From assembly GCA_023390115.1 (NCBI GenBank), contig JAEWDM010000035.1, positions 1 to 64,000 on the forward strand: DNA of 64,000 nt, read 5' to 3'. Made by a program: the position numbers and the translations under genes. A model generated the notes under the pieces. It was not told the DNA's origin. It made no database searches and saw only the letters and a program-made list of their open reading frames with translations. This document shows, piece after piece, positions 46,398-55,256 of this stretch; positions within the stretch are counted from its first letter, which is position 1, and the number at the start of each line of letters is the position of its first letter. Source of the DNA: Bacillota bacterium (GTDB lineage Bacteria; Bacillota; Clostridia; Acetivibrionales; DSM-27016).

Positions 46398-47219
46398 TTA
46401 TAAATTAATTTTATTTCTGCGCCTCTCCTCCAGAACGTTATCAAGCGCTTTTGCCTCATTTACAGCCGTTTGCAGCTTTTCTACCATTTCCTCCGACTCA
46501 ATGCTTGATATTGCCTGGTGCTTAAACATATTTACCGTGCTTTCCATATAGTCAAGCTTGGCACTGATTCTTTCCAGTTCCTTCTTTTCCTCCTTCAGCC
46601 TGTTTATTATCTTTTCATCCATTTCTATGAGGTTTTTCACGTCTTCCTTTATATGAGGATCCTTTGTAAAATTAAGCTTGCGGGCATTTGCGTTAATTCT
46701 GTCGGCTATAGTGCTTATATCCATCTCTCCAAGCTCCTTGCTTCTTATGCAGAAATTAACAAGCAGCTTTATATAAGCAATTATGAGATTCAAGGTTTGC
46801 TCTACTATTTTTTCTTTTATATAGCTATGCTCTCCTCTGAAAAAGGATTCAACTATATCCTTTTTATCGTCCATAACCCTTCTCAGCTTCTGCATATAGG
46901 CCGCATTGGTATGTCTCTTTGCTTCATTGGCAAGCTTTAAGCATTTATAATTTAAGTCCTGTATCTCCCGTTTCTTCTCCCTGCGGTTGAACTCCCGGTG
47001 AAACTCCTCGCTTAAAAGGGTCTTTGCAATAATACCAAGGTATATAACCATCGCGGGAAGATAGGCCGCAGGAGATGCGGGGTCAACCAAGCCCGTCAGC
47101 CCGAATAGGTTCCATTCGTTAAGCATGCCTACTGCAATAGCAGACGCAACTAAAAGCAAGAACATCCATCCAAGATTTTTAAATTTAAAAACTGCACTCA
47201 GCACCATTCTAAATTTCAT
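46398..47219 (-). CDS. Membrane-anchored coiled-coil protein of the PspA module
   Basis: 273 residues, not recognised as a named family. Two hydrophobic segments (about residues 16-35 and 48-68) form a membrane hairpin near the N terminus. From about 75 to 260 it is a long charged coiled coil (EEFHREFNRREKKREIQDL; DKKDIVESFFRGEHSYI; IINRLKEEKKELERISAKL). The topology suggests a membrane receptor or scaffold with a cytoplasmic coil that could bind PspA. It starts 16 bases after the PspA-type gene and is followed by a terminator. ATG follows AGAGGG. Confidence 0.7.
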   Translation of the reverse strand: MKFRMVLSAVFKFKNLGWMFLLLVASAIAVGMLNEWNLFGLTGLVDPASPAAYLPAMVIYLGIIAKTLLSEEFHREFNRREKKREIQDLNYKCLKLANEAKRHTNAAYMQKLRRVMDDKKDIVESFFRGEHSYIKEKIVEQTLNLIIAYIKLLVNFCIRSKELGEMDISTIADRINANARKLNFTKDPHIKEDVKNLIEMDEKIINRLKEEKKELERISAKLDYMESTVNMFKHQAISSIESEEMVEKLQTAVNEAKALDNVLEERRRNKINL

Positions 47220-47234
47220 ATTACCCTCTTTAAA

Positions 47235-47963
47235 TTAATTTGTAGTCTTATTATTAATCTTTTCCTTAACCTCAAAGCCCTGCTCGCTTCCCAGCATAGC
47301 CTCCGCCCTTGCACGTGCCCGGTCCCTTGCGGAGTTCATATCCAGCCTTTTAAGCTTCATATCCATATTATCGTCATTTAGCGATTCTATGGCGTTTGCC
47401 CTCGCAGTCTTCCTGTTTACAACATCTCTGGCCCTGTCCATGCTTTCATTGACACTGCCTACAGTGCTGTTTTTAGAACTGTATTTAGCATTTACGGAAT
47501 TTATGTTTTCTCTTAAGGCTGCCATTTTTGCCTGAGATTTTAATGTTCTGAGCTCGTTAAGCTTGGAGGTCATCTCAGATTCAAATATCTTATAGTCGTC
47601 ACGGATTTTTGCAACCTCAGCCATAGCGTTGTCATAGGTTGCCTTATGGGTATCAAACACCGTCTGATACTCCTCCTCCTGCATCAGGAGCTCCACAAGC
47701 ACATCCTTGTCTCCCTGTCTCTGGGCCGCCTCTACCCTTGCCTTTATAGTAAGCAAGCTCTTCTCAGCGTTCTTCATCTCAATTTTTATCAGCTCGGCAT
47801 TGGTTTGGATCTCTATAATTTGCTTTTCTGCCTCTTTTCTCGCCCTGTCAATCTGATTTTTAATATCCTCAAAAAGGGCCTCGGGATTTCTTTCCTCAAC
47901 CCCTCCTATAAACAGCCCGAAAAAGCCTCTTATCACGGAACCCAATCTGCTAAATAAACCCAT
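47235..47963 (-). CDS. PspA/IM30-family protein
   Basis: 242 residues. The N terminus MGLFSRLGSVIRGFF is the amphipathic membrane-binding helix. The remainder is the PspA coiled coil (DIKNQIDRARKEAEKQI; VEAAQRQGDKDVLVELLMQEEEY), with a Lys/Arg-rich, disordered C terminus. PspA belongs to the ESCRT-III superfamily and protects or reshapes membranes under stress. It is preceded by its own TATAAT box (48007-48012, minus strand), with a poor -35 element, and by GGGAGG ten bases before the ATG. Neither pspB, pspC nor liaI-type partners are in view; the partners here are the AAA ATPase upstream and the coiled-coil membrane protein downstream. Confidence 0.85.
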   Translation of the reverse strand: MGLFSRLGSVIRGFFGLFIGGVEERNPEALFEDIKNQIDRARKEAEKQIIEIQTNAELIKIEMKNAEKSLLTIKARVEAAQRQGDKDVLVELLMQEEEYQTVFDTHKATYDNAMAEVAKIRDDYKIFESEMTSKLNELRTLKSQAKMAALRENINSVNAKYSSKNSTVGSVNESMDRARDVVNRKTARANAIESLNDDNMDMKLKRLDMNSARDRARARAEAMLGSEQGFEVKEKINNKTTN

Positions 47964-48089
47964 AGAGCATTGCCTCCCATTTATATATTCTTATAAATAT
48001 TAATTTATTATAAATAAGACATCTTGTAAACAAAAAATTACTATATAATATATATTATACGTGATTTTTATTTCCATGTCTGATATTTT

Positions 48090-49715
48090 TCAGCCCTCTG
48101 CCATATCAAGAGCATCCCTGTTGTCCAGCCATTTTTTATACCTGTCGGGAAGCAAATCCTTATCGTCACATTCCTTTATTGCCAGCATAGTCATGAACTC
48201 AACCTCCTGAGTGCTTGGCCTGCACCTGTCTATTGCCTTCTCCAATATATTTCCCGTAAGCACACATCCGTCACACCCGTCTTCATTTGCCAGCTCATAC
48301 GCCTTTCTTACTACCGTCTCAATTTCAGCCCCGGTATAGCTTTCACTTTTTTCAGCGAATGGCATAAAACCGTCTATGTCGGTTTCAAAACCATACTTGC
48401 CTATCATTATCTTAAATATTTCAGCTCTCTCTTCTACCTCAGGCAGCAGAACAGGTATCTTTTTATCAAACCTTCCGGCCCTTTTTAATGCTGCATCAAG
48501 AAGATCCGGCCTGTTTGTGGCGGCAATAAAAATTACCTTTCCCCTATTATTTGTATTTCCCGTGAACTGCAAAAATTCGCTGAAAATATTTCTGCCCACC
48601 CCGCTGTCACCGCTTTCGCCTCTTCTGAAGGCAGTGTCAATTTCGTCTACAAATACAATTACAGGCTGCTGAGATTGTGCCCCCAGCAGGCATTTTTTAA
48701 AATTCTTTTCGCTTTCACCTACATACTGCCCTAAAATTCTTGACATATCTATCTTCACACAATTGAAACCGCTGGATTTTGCAAGAGCATTTACCAGGAG
48801 CGTCTTTCCCGTCCCTGACGGCCCGCAAAGCAGTATGCCCATCGGAACCCTTCTCAAATCTCCTTTCCTTACAGGCTCTATAATATTCTTCATAAGATAT
48901 CTTTTTGCCCTGTCCATCCCCCCGATATCTTCAAAGCCTATCTCAGGATAAATAAATTCCAGAACATCTCCGTATTCCTTTTTAAGGACCGAATGCTTCT
49001 TCTCCTTAATAAATTCAAAGCTCACAGGCACATCCTCAGCCTCCGCCTTAAGCTTGATATCCTTTATGGATTTTTTACTTAAGCCTGACGAAAGCTTTGC
49101 AAATTCTTCTACCGAAATATCTGTTTTTATATTATTATCTTTTAGAAGGAATTCAATGTACTCTTTTCTTTCATCTTCTCCGGGAAGCTCCACAAGCACA
49201 GGCTCTATCCTATAGGATGATTTAAGGGTCTCCTTGCTGACATCCGCAAGATTGTCCGCCAGCATTATTATAGTGCTTCCTACGGAAGATACCTTGCCGT
49301 CCACAGACCACTCGCAAATCCATATCAATGCCGCGCGTTCCTCTAAAGACATGCTTCCTATATCTACCGCAGGGATGATCTTCTCGGCATGATTTAAAAA
49401 TAAAATCATTTTGGTGCTTCTTATAGCCATGTCTATATATGGAAATATTTTTGACGGAAGAGAGTGCAGCAAATTAGAAGCCTCATTTGAGGTTATTTTG
49501 TTAAACTCTTTCTCCATGCCCGGGTCTGCGAAGGTGAGTCCTCTTGAAATATCATAAAATGCCACTATTGCAAAGCCCCGTGCTTTAACAAACTCCTCAT
49601 ACAAAAAACGGTCCATATGCCTGTAATTGTCTACCACGTCCCTTACATTAAAGTACAAGAGAAACTCATGGGAAATACCCGCCTTATATTTGCTTAAAAA
49701 CTCATCATACCACAT
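48090..49715 (-). CDS. Classic-clade AAA ATPase with a degenerate N-terminal domain
   Basis: About 541 residues; ATG at 49715 after AGAGGCGGG (a TTG at 49724 is possible). The C-terminal AAA domain has Walker A GPSGTGKT, Walker B VIVFVDEID, sensor 1 AATNRPD and the arginine finger in RAGRFDKK. A pore-loop sequence GQYVGESEKN is like that of Vps4, p97 or FtsH. The N-terminal 250 residues (for example FLNHAEKIIPAVDI and TIIMLADNLADVSKE) look like a second AAA fold without P-loop, resembling Ycf46-type proteins. There is no membrane helix or protease domain, so it is a remodelling ATPase rather than FtsH. It lies 126 bases upstream of the PspA gene. Confidence 0.8.
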   Translation of the reverse strand: MWYDEFLSKYKAGISHEFLLYFNVRDVVDNYRHMDRFLYEEFVKARGFAIVAFYDISRGLTFADPGMEKEFNKITSNEASNLLHSLPSKIFPYIDMAIRSTKMILFLNHAEKIIPAVDIGSMSLEERAALIWICEWSVDGKVSSVGSTIIMLADNLADVSKETLKSSYRIEPVLVELPGEDERKEYIEFLLKDNNIKTDISVEEFAKLSSGLSKKSIKDIKLKAEAEDVPVSFEFIKEKKHSVLKKEYGDVLEFIYPEIGFEDIGGMDRAKRYLMKNIIEPVRKGDLRRVPMGILLCGPSGTGKTLLVNALAKSSGFNCVKIDMSRILGQYVGESEKNFKKCLLGAQSQQPVIVFVDEIDTAFRRGESGDSGVGRNIFSEFLQFTGNTNNRGKVIFIAATNRPDLLDAALKRAGRFDKKIPVLLPEVEERAEIFKIMIGKYGFETDIDGFMPFAEKSESYTGAEIETVVRKAYELANEDGCDGCVLTGNILEKAIDRCRPSTQEVEFMTMLAIKECDDKDLLPDRYKKWLDNRDALDMAEG

Positions 49716-49927
49716 ATTTAACAAAACCCGCCTCTTAACAGAATTCTTATTTATAGTATATAACTTATTACATCAAAAAACCCAAATCGCAGTATCAAAC
49801 AATATAGATTATAATGTAATACTCTACGTTTCGTCAATATAAATATATTTTTACGTTTGATAATATTTTTTATGCCGCAAAGGAATAATACTAACTGTCA
49901 TAAAGCTTAAAATAAGGAGGCCTTTTA

Positions 49928-50137
49928 ATGGAAACAACCACTTTTAACGTTCCCTCAATAACCTGCAGCATTTGCTCAAATAAGATACAGCAGAGTCTTA
50001 AAGGCGTCAAGGGAGTAAATACTGTTTCCGTAGATTTAAAGACTAAAACTGTAAACGTAGATTATGAGCCTCGTGACATAAATCCTGAGGAAATCAGAAA
50101 AAATGTTTCCTCTATAGGGTATGAGGTAATACAGTAG
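49928..50137 (+). CDS. Heavy-metal-associated (HMA) domain protein
   Basis: 69 residues, a single ferredoxin-like HMA domain. The metal motif is TCSIC (Cys 14 and Cys 17), followed by the usual NTVSVDLKTKTVNVDYEP and EEIRKNVSSIGYEV. It resembles CopZ-type copper chaperones, although a Met two residues before the first Cys (MxCxxC) is absent. No P-type ATPase or CsoR regulator is near. AAGGAGG precedes the ATG well. Monocistronic. Confidence 0.85.
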   Translation: METTTFNVPSITCSICSNKIQQSLKGVKGVNTVSVDLKTKTVNVDYEPRDINPEEIRKNVSSIGYEVIQ

Positions 50138-50142
50138 TATTA

Positions 50143-50189
50143 AAGGAGGGAGATATGTATCTTTATCTTACATTCTCCCCTTTTTTTAA
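50143..50189 (+). terminator. Probable terminator after the HMA gene
   Basis: AGGAGGGAGA near 50144 can pair, with a bulge, with TCTCCCCTTT near 50172, followed by seven T. It also lies close to the stop of the convergent GntR gene. Confidence 0.4.
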
Positions 50190-50869
50190 GTCAGATTATT
50201 CTTTTTTATTGAATTCACTATAGTAACCTCTTGATTCTTTATATGCTTCTGAGCCAGGCCCAAAGCCTCCTGTGGGTCTTTAGACGCTATAGCGTCATAT
50301 ATCTCCATATGCTCGTTCATTATATCCTTTGTGCTTATATAGTCCTTAAGGTATATAACTCTGAACCTGTGAACCTGCTCCCTTAAATTGTTGGATATTT
50401 GTATAAGCTTCTCATTTCTTGATGATCGGTAAATTATGTCATGAAACTCAACATCCTTTTTTATGATCCCGGGAAGGTTTTCCTTCTCAACATTATTTAT
50501 GAACTGGGAAAGTACATGCTTTAGCTCCTTAATTTCATCATCCGTAATTCTCTGAGCGGACAGAGCTGTTGCCAATCCGTCCAGCGAGGCTCTTACCTCC
50601 AGAACATTCATTATGTCCTTGACAGACAGGTCCGCAACCTGAGCTCCCTTCCTTGGGACCATATTTACCAGGCCCTCCAGCTCAAGCTTTCTTATAGCCT
50701 CCCGTACCGGAGTACGGCTCACTCCCATTTTATCGGCAAGCTGCACCTCCATGAGCCGCTCTCCGGGCCTTAGCTCGCCAACTATAATTGCTTCTCTTAA
50801 AGTATTAAAAATAACTTCCCTTAAAGGCTTGTAATCATTTAAATTTACCTTTGAAAGTTTTCCTGCCAT
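50186..50869 (-). CDS. GntR-family (FadR subgroup) transcriptional regulator
   Basis: 227 residues: an N-terminal winged helix (REVIFNTLREAIIVGELRPGERLMEVQLADKMGVSRTPVREAIRKLELEGLV) and a C-terminal FCD ligand domain with conserved acidic and His residues (DVEFHDIIYRS; HMEIYDAI). Such regulators usually sense a carboxylate metabolite. Position after ispE corresponds to purR in the Bacillus layout, but this protein is not PurR. It begins 75 bases after the ispE stop, so it may be cotranscribed. ATG follows AAAGGAGAG. Confidence 0.9.
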   Translation of the reverse strand: MAGKLSKVNLNDYKPLREVIFNTLREAIIVGELRPGERLMEVQLADKMGVSRTPVREAIRKLELEGLVNMVPRKGAQVADLSVKDIMNVLEVRASLDGLATALSAQRITDDEIKELKHVLSQFINNVEKENLPGIIKKDVEFHDIIYRSSRNEKLIQISNNLREQVHRFRVIYLKDYISTKDIMNEHMEIYDAIASKDPQEALGLAQKHIKNQEVTIVNSIKKNNLT

Positions 50870-50944
50870 ACGTATCTCTCCTTTGTAAAGCTGTCATAGC
50901 TGTTACTTTTTTTCTTTGTGTTTCTAATACTCACCTAAGCACCT

Positions 50945-51796
50945 TTAATACGTAGATGTCAATATACACTCCCAATTAAACTTTCTAACATGCCTGTAGG
51001 CCGTTTCAGCAGCCCTGGCATTCTTAAATATCCCAAAAACAGTGGGGCCGCTTCCGCTCATCATGCTGCCTATGGCTCCAAGCTCCATCAAGATATTCTT
51101 TATCCTTTGTATAACTCCATACTTTGGTATTGTGACCGTCTCCAAAACATTTTGAGTATTTTTGCAAAGCATGTGCAAGTCCCTGTTTTTAATAGCAGAT
51201 ATCAACAAATCGGTGTCAGGATGCCGGGAAATATTTCTTAAATCGAGCCTGCTGTAGACCCACGCCGTAGACACTCCTATTTTCGGCTTTACCAACAAAA
51301 TAGCGACACCTTTCAAGGGAGAAAGACCGGTAAGGATCTCTCCTATCCCTTCGGCAAGCATTGTTCCGCCCGAAATGCAGTACGGCACGTCAGCTCCTAT
51401 CTGCTTTGCAACCTGCATTAATTCATTGGTGGAAAGCCCCATATCAAGCAAGGTGTTAAGCCCCTTTAAAACTGCCGCGGCATCAGAGCTGCCTCCTGCC
51501 AATCCTGCCGCCACAGGTATTTTCTTATCAATTACTATTTTAACTCCTGTTTTAACGCCGGCAGTCTCCATAAGCAGCTTTGCCGCTTTATATGCAATGT
51601 TTGATTCGTTTGAAGGAACCCACCTGCAGTTGCACTGTATTTCTATTCCCTCACGCACCGTCTCAAGCATTACCCTGTCGTGCAGCGCAACAGTCTGCAT
51701 AATCATTTTCACGGTATGGTAGCCGTCGTCGCGCCTGCCTGTTATATCGAGAGACAGGTTTATTTTAGCCCTTGCCTCAAGCTCTATCGAATTCAT
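50945..51796 (-). CDS. ispE: 4-diphosphocytidyl-2-C-methyl-D-erythritol kinase
   Basis: About 283 residues, GHMP kinase of the MEP isoprenoid pathway. The ATG at 51796 begins MNSIELEARAKINLSLDI, with the substrate Lys near residue 11. The ATP loop is AAGLAGGSSDAAA, and the C-terminal GHMP motif is GSMMSGSGPTVFGIF. The chosen start follows GGACGGAG; an earlier in-frame ATG gives a poor leader. It lies between sipL and the GntR gene, the same synteny as B. subtilis ispE. Confidence 0.95.
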   Translation of the reverse strand: MNSIELEARAKINLSLDITGRRDDGYHTVKMIMQTVALHDRVMLETVREGIEIQCNCRWVPSNESNIAYKAAKLLMETAGVKTGVKIVIDKKIPVAAGLAGGSSDAAAVLKGLNTLLDMGLSTNELMQVAKQIGADVPYCISGGTMLAEGIGEILTGLSPLKGVAILLVKPKIGVSTAWVYSRLDLRNISRHPDTDLLISAIKNRDLHMLCKNTQNVLETVTIPKYGVIQRIKNILMELGAIGSMMSGSGPTVFGIFKNARAAETAYRHVRKFNWECILTSTY

Positions 51797-51903
51797 TTCG
51801 TAAATATCTCCGTCCAATATAATTATTCTTAACAATTTACAAGCTGCTTTTACATCATTAAATAATTAAGTATATTATATACAAAGAACAATATCGTTTC
51901 AAT

Positions 51904-51939
51904 AAAAAGTGCCTGAATTCTAAATTCCAGGCACTTTTT
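51904..51939 (-). terminator. Terminator after sipL
   Basis: AAAAAGTGCCTG at 51904 pairs with CAGGCACTTTTT ending at 51939, with further AATT/AATT pairing inside. A and T runs flank the stem. It lies between sipL and ispE. Confidence 0.8.
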
Positions 51940-51983
51940 ACTAAAACAATATCAATTTTTAGTACAAAGGTAGCTTTTGGCCC

Positions 51984-53552
51984 TTACGATATTTTCCTTG
52001 GGATCAATATTTGCTGCCCGGGTATAATGGCTTCATAATCTGCCATATTGTTCACTCTCTCAATATCATCCACAGTTGTACAGTATTTCTTTGCAATTTT
52101 CCACAGTGTATCCCCAGGCTTTGTAAAATAAATCACTACACTTGGCTGCGTGTCCACGCCTCTGTCCTCCATCGGGAAATCATTTGCCTTTGAAATAATG
52201 GAAAGCTGCGTCTGATTAATTACCCTGATGTTCATTCCTATAACTACTCTCAGCTCCACTTCCTTTTGAGAGACAGAGCCATGGCTGCAATTGTCTATTA
52301 TAACGTCCGCTTCGCACTGCATTTCAGGCTTTATACCTCTTATATCCACGCTGTGCTTGAACGGTACCTCCTTCGTGCATGCAAAAACAGCCTGTGGGTT
52401 GTTCTCTCCAATATACAGTATTGTATTGTTAACCGATCCCTCAATCACTACTTTTTCATCAGATATTGTCAGCTCGGAAATTACAGGCTTTGATACAACA
52501 CTAAATATTTCGCCTATCTCAGAATCCTCATCCTCCGTTTGCATAGTATCCTTAAGAATTATCTGGCTTTTATTTTCACTGAACGTCTCCTCTGATTTAA
52601 TCAGCTCTTTTTCCATGCCTATTTTAAAATACCTGCTGTAAGCATCCTCTACAACCTCTATATTTTTTTTGCCGTAGCCCTCAGCAAATATTCTGAGTCC
52701 TATTTCAGCATTCAGAACCCTTAATTCTCCATCGCTGTCCTCTGCCATGTCAAAAAGAGTCTCATTTATATCATACTCAACTCTGCATTCGCAATCCTCA
52801 TTTATTTCAGGCAAATCTATAAACTGAGTAAAGGGCATCTGATGCTCCATAAAGCATATACTCCTGCTCTCGTCGTCTCCTACATACAGGGTGGAAATGT
52901 TCAGCTCCCCCTTTGCAATTATTTTTCCGTCAGTAGCCTTATATTCCTTTCCCGTTATTTTTATATCATTTCTTAAAATTTCCGACATGGCAGGCTTATC
53001 TGAGGGAACCTCAAGAGACTCTCTCATTGAATATTCCTCTGTGTTATCACCAAGGAAGCAATTTATCCTTATACTCTCCTTTAAAATTTGTAAATCCTCT
53101 TCTGCTATCAAATTATTTATTACGCTGTACTCAGTTTCCTCCAGCGCCTTTCCTGCCACCTTGACAACAGCCTTAACATTAAGCTTTCTTCCGTTGAGAA
53201 TATCAAAATCCATATGCTCTATCTCGCATTTAACTCTTCCCTTCATTCCCGGCCTTGCATGATCTATATCCAGTCCATAGGAAAAATTAGAGCTGCTGTT
53301 TATGCTTTTTATATTTTCTTCCTCATTATCCGAAATGTAAAGTATCTTATATTGTATCGTTCCATTAACCAGTATTTTATCCTGCATAACATCAGTGTCG
53401 CCTATATAAACATTTCCGTCCAAAAGAATTATTTTTGCTATGTCAGGCTTTATATCGGGCACAATTATATCATTCTCTATCACCGTCTGAGTGGAATTAC
53501 TGCCAATTAATCTGCTAACCCTTACCTCTTCCCTTATAAGCTCAAGTGACAT
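51984..53552 (-). CDS. sipL: SipL-type spore coat morphogenetic protein
   Basis: 522 residues. The body carries SPOCS/DUF3794 repeats (for example IVPDIKPDIAKIILLDGNVYI and VSKPVISELTISDEKVVIEG), and the C terminus is a LysM domain (KPGDTLWKIAKKYCTTVDDIERVNNM). In C. difficile SipL binds SpoIVA through the LysM domain and recruits coat to the forespore; it plays the part of Bacillus SpoVID. Family assignment is strong. The start is ATG after GGAGGAGG. It sits between veg and ispE, where B. subtilis has sspF. A terminator follows. Confidence 0.9.
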   Translation of the reverse strand: MSLELIREEVRVSRLIGSNSTQTVIENDIIVPDIKPDIAKIILLDGNVYIGDTDVMQDKILVNGTIQYKILYISDNEEENIKSINSSSNFSYGLDIDHARPGMKGRVKCEIEHMDFDILNGRKLNVKAVVKVAGKALEETEYSVINNLIAEEDLQILKESIRINCFLGDNTEEYSMRESLEVPSDKPAMSEILRNDIKITGKEYKATDGKIIAKGELNISTLYVGDDESRSICFMEHQMPFTQFIDLPEINEDCECRVEYDINETLFDMAEDSDGELRVLNAEIGLRIFAEGYGKKNIEVVEDAYSRYFKIGMEKELIKSEETFSENKSQIILKDTMQTEDEDSEIGEIFSVVSKPVISELTISDEKVVIEGSVNNTILYIGENNPQAVFACTKEVPFKHSVDIRGIKPEMQCEADVIIDNCSHGSVSQKEVELRVVIGMNIRVINQTQLSIISKANDFPMEDRGVDTQPSVVIYFTKPGDTLWKIAKKYCTTVDDIERVNNMADYEAIIPGQQILIPRKIS

Positions 53553-53647
53553 TTTTCAATCCTCCTCCAACTTAATTTAAAAATGGGCTTTTACTATTAG
53601 TTAATATATATTGAAAAGGCAAAAAAAATATTACTTTACTAAAAAAT

Positions 53648-53700
53648 AAGGTAAAATTAAAGAAGCGGGAAATAATTTCCCGCTTCTTTAATTTTACCTT
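53648..53700. terminator. 25-base perfect palindromic terminator of veg
   Basis: Arms at 53648-53672 and 53676-53700 are perfect complements around a three-base TAA loop. The stem includes AAGCGGGAAA. On the minus strand ATTTTTT follows, so it ends veg transcription; the plus strand lacks a comparable T-run outside the stem. Confidence 0.85.
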
Positions 53701-53785
53701 AAAGTAAACATTAGTCATAATCTCTCAAATGTATATAGTTTAATATTCCTTAGTATCCCGCCAATCCCGTTCTGCCCTACCGCTA

Positions 53786-54052
53786 TCAGCTAACCTGTAT
53801 CTTTTTATTATCCTTACATACTATAAGCTCTACAGCCTTTGTAAGTATGTCGGTATAGCTATAAGATACCCTTCTGGTTGCTTCATAATCGTTTTCAAAC
53901 TTCACTATGAAGATGCTGGGATAGGTGTTTTCAAGGATTCCTTCTCTGATAAAAGCTTTTTTCCTGCCCTTATTGGCTTTAAGCTGAACTTTTTCACCAA
54001 TACAGGTTTCAATGTCTTTCTTGATTTGTGAAAGATCACTTTTTCCTATCAT
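53786..54052 (-). CDS. veg: Veg protein
   Basis: 88 residues, the small conserved Veg family (SLQIKKDIETCIGEKVQLKANKGR-type start, VSYSYTDILTKAVEL near the end). Veg affects biofilm matrix and spore outgrowth in Bacillus. Its biochemical action is not firmly known. A consensus promoter lies just upstream and a perfect palindromic terminator downstream, so it is an independent strongly transcribed unit, as in B. subtilis. ATG follows GAGGTGATT. Confidence 0.92.
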   Translation of the reverse strand: MIGKSDLSQIKKDIETCIGEKVQLKANKGRKKAFIREGILENTYPSIFIVKFENDYEATRRVSYSYTDILTKAVELIVCKDNKKIQVS

Positions 54053-54080
54053 TGAATCACCTCATCTTCTGTTTGGAAAT

Positions 54081-54109
54081 ATTATATCATATAAAAATAG
54101 GCTTGTCAA
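54081..54109 (-). promoter_or_regulatory. Consensus sigma-A promoter of veg
   Basis: TTGACA, a 17-base spacer and TATAAT on the minus strand: both boxes are full consensus. The veg start is 29 bases past the -10 box. Confidence 0.9.
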
Positions 54110-54166
54110 AAAAATAAATATTATAACAAGGATTTTTTAATTATGTCAAGTACTATTTTTAAAATA

Positions 54167-55045
54167 TTAATTATTGTATGGTTCGGCAGGAAAACCAACC
54201 CTGTATTTCCCACGTGTTTCCAGCCCTCCTATCCCTTCCGATCCTGTTATTGTATTTTTAATGACATCCGATGGTACCAGCGTTTTGCCTATCCCTGTAA
54301 AAGCTACCTTCTGACATATAAATACCGGATCAAGTGCATGAATTAAAACCCTGTAGGGCGAGCTTGCATAATTTGCTCCGGCCTTTATTATCGAATTGTA
54401 CATGGACTGGCAGGCACCTGCGAAAATCACCAGGCTGTCAATATCAGGCTCATATCTTCTCGCTTCTCTGACCCCCTCAATAAAGCATATTGAATTCCTG
54501 TAATTTTCGATATTGCAATAGTTCCCATTACCTTTAATTACACCATCGTGGCCTGTCAATACAAGAATATCCGGCCTGTGCTGCTGAAGCAGATCATATA
54601 CCTGCTCCGCCTGCTGGTTTTCGGGTATATATATTCCGGTACACTCAAGACCAAATTTTCCGTATTGCTTTAAACAAGTGTCCAGGTAATCTTCATCTCC
54701 GTCTATATGTAGTATCTTCCCCGGTCTTGAAAATTTCCGGGTATTATCAGGTGAAGTATTCCTATATACTGCTTTTTTTAAACCACCCCTATATTGGTTA
54801 ATCTGCTGTATGTCCCTGCACTTTTTATTAATCATTGACGCCATTCTGGAATTGTGTTCAATCAGATTCTTATCCGTAAGCACGTACAGGTCCGTTTCCG
54901 GGGCATCTGCTTCTATCCTGTAGCTTATACCTTGGAGTGTTATTACTTTCTCGCCCTCCATATCCTTTATATCCACTATTTTGAAATAAACATCCCCTCC
55001 ATATGATTTTCTTGCCACAGTATCCCCTATTTTAAGTTCTCCCAA
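54167..55045 (-). CDS. yabG: Sporulation protease YabG
   Basis: 292 residues, a mother-cell protease that processes coat proteins and, in C. difficile, the CspBA and preproSleC germination proteins. Landmarks: SYGGDVYFKIVDI near the N terminus, then DGDEDYLDTC, LTGHDG (His 166) and FAGACQS (Cys 212). The His and Cys are spaced as a cysteine-protease dyad. The start is TTG at 55045 after GAAGGTG, giving MGELKIGD. It is next to veg, as in Bacillus. Confidence 0.93.
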   Translation of the reverse strand: MGELKIGDTVARKSYGGDVYFKIVDIKDMEGEKVITLQGISYRIEADAPETDLYVLTDKNLIEHNSRMASMINKKCRDIQQINQYRGGLKKAVYRNTSPDNTRKFSRPGKILHIDGDEDYLDTCLKQYGKFGLECTGIYIPENQQAEQVYDLLQQHRPDILVLTGHDGVIKGNGNYCNIENYRNSICFIEGVREARRYEPDIDSLVIFAGACQSMYNSIIKAGANYASSPYRVLIHALDPVFICQKVAFTGIGKTLVPSDVIKNTITGSEGIGGLETRGKYRVGFPAEPYNN

Positions 55046-55165
55046 TAAATCACCTTCGTTCTTTTATAGTTTTAAGGCAACTTCAAAAACAAGCTCCGGA
55101 TCGCATAAATTTTTCTAGTACATAATATGAGCATACATTTCATGCTGTGACAAAAAAAATAACTA

Positions 55166-55195
55166 TTGCTTCCATGCAATAACAAACGGTATAAT
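55166..55195 (+). promoter_or_regulatory. Probable fhs promoter
   Basis: TTGCTT at 55166-55171, an 18-base spacer, and TATAAT at 55190-55195. The fhs start is 62 bases downstream. Confidence 0.5.
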
Positions 55196-55256
55196 AAATC
55201 TGCATATATAATATATGCAACTATATTGCCTGTAAAAATAAGGAGATAAATTTAAA

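Noticed and set aside
55046..55256. A tetrahydrofolate riboswitch before fhs
   Set aside because: The leader is short and AT-rich, and I could not find the conserved paired elements of that riboswitch.
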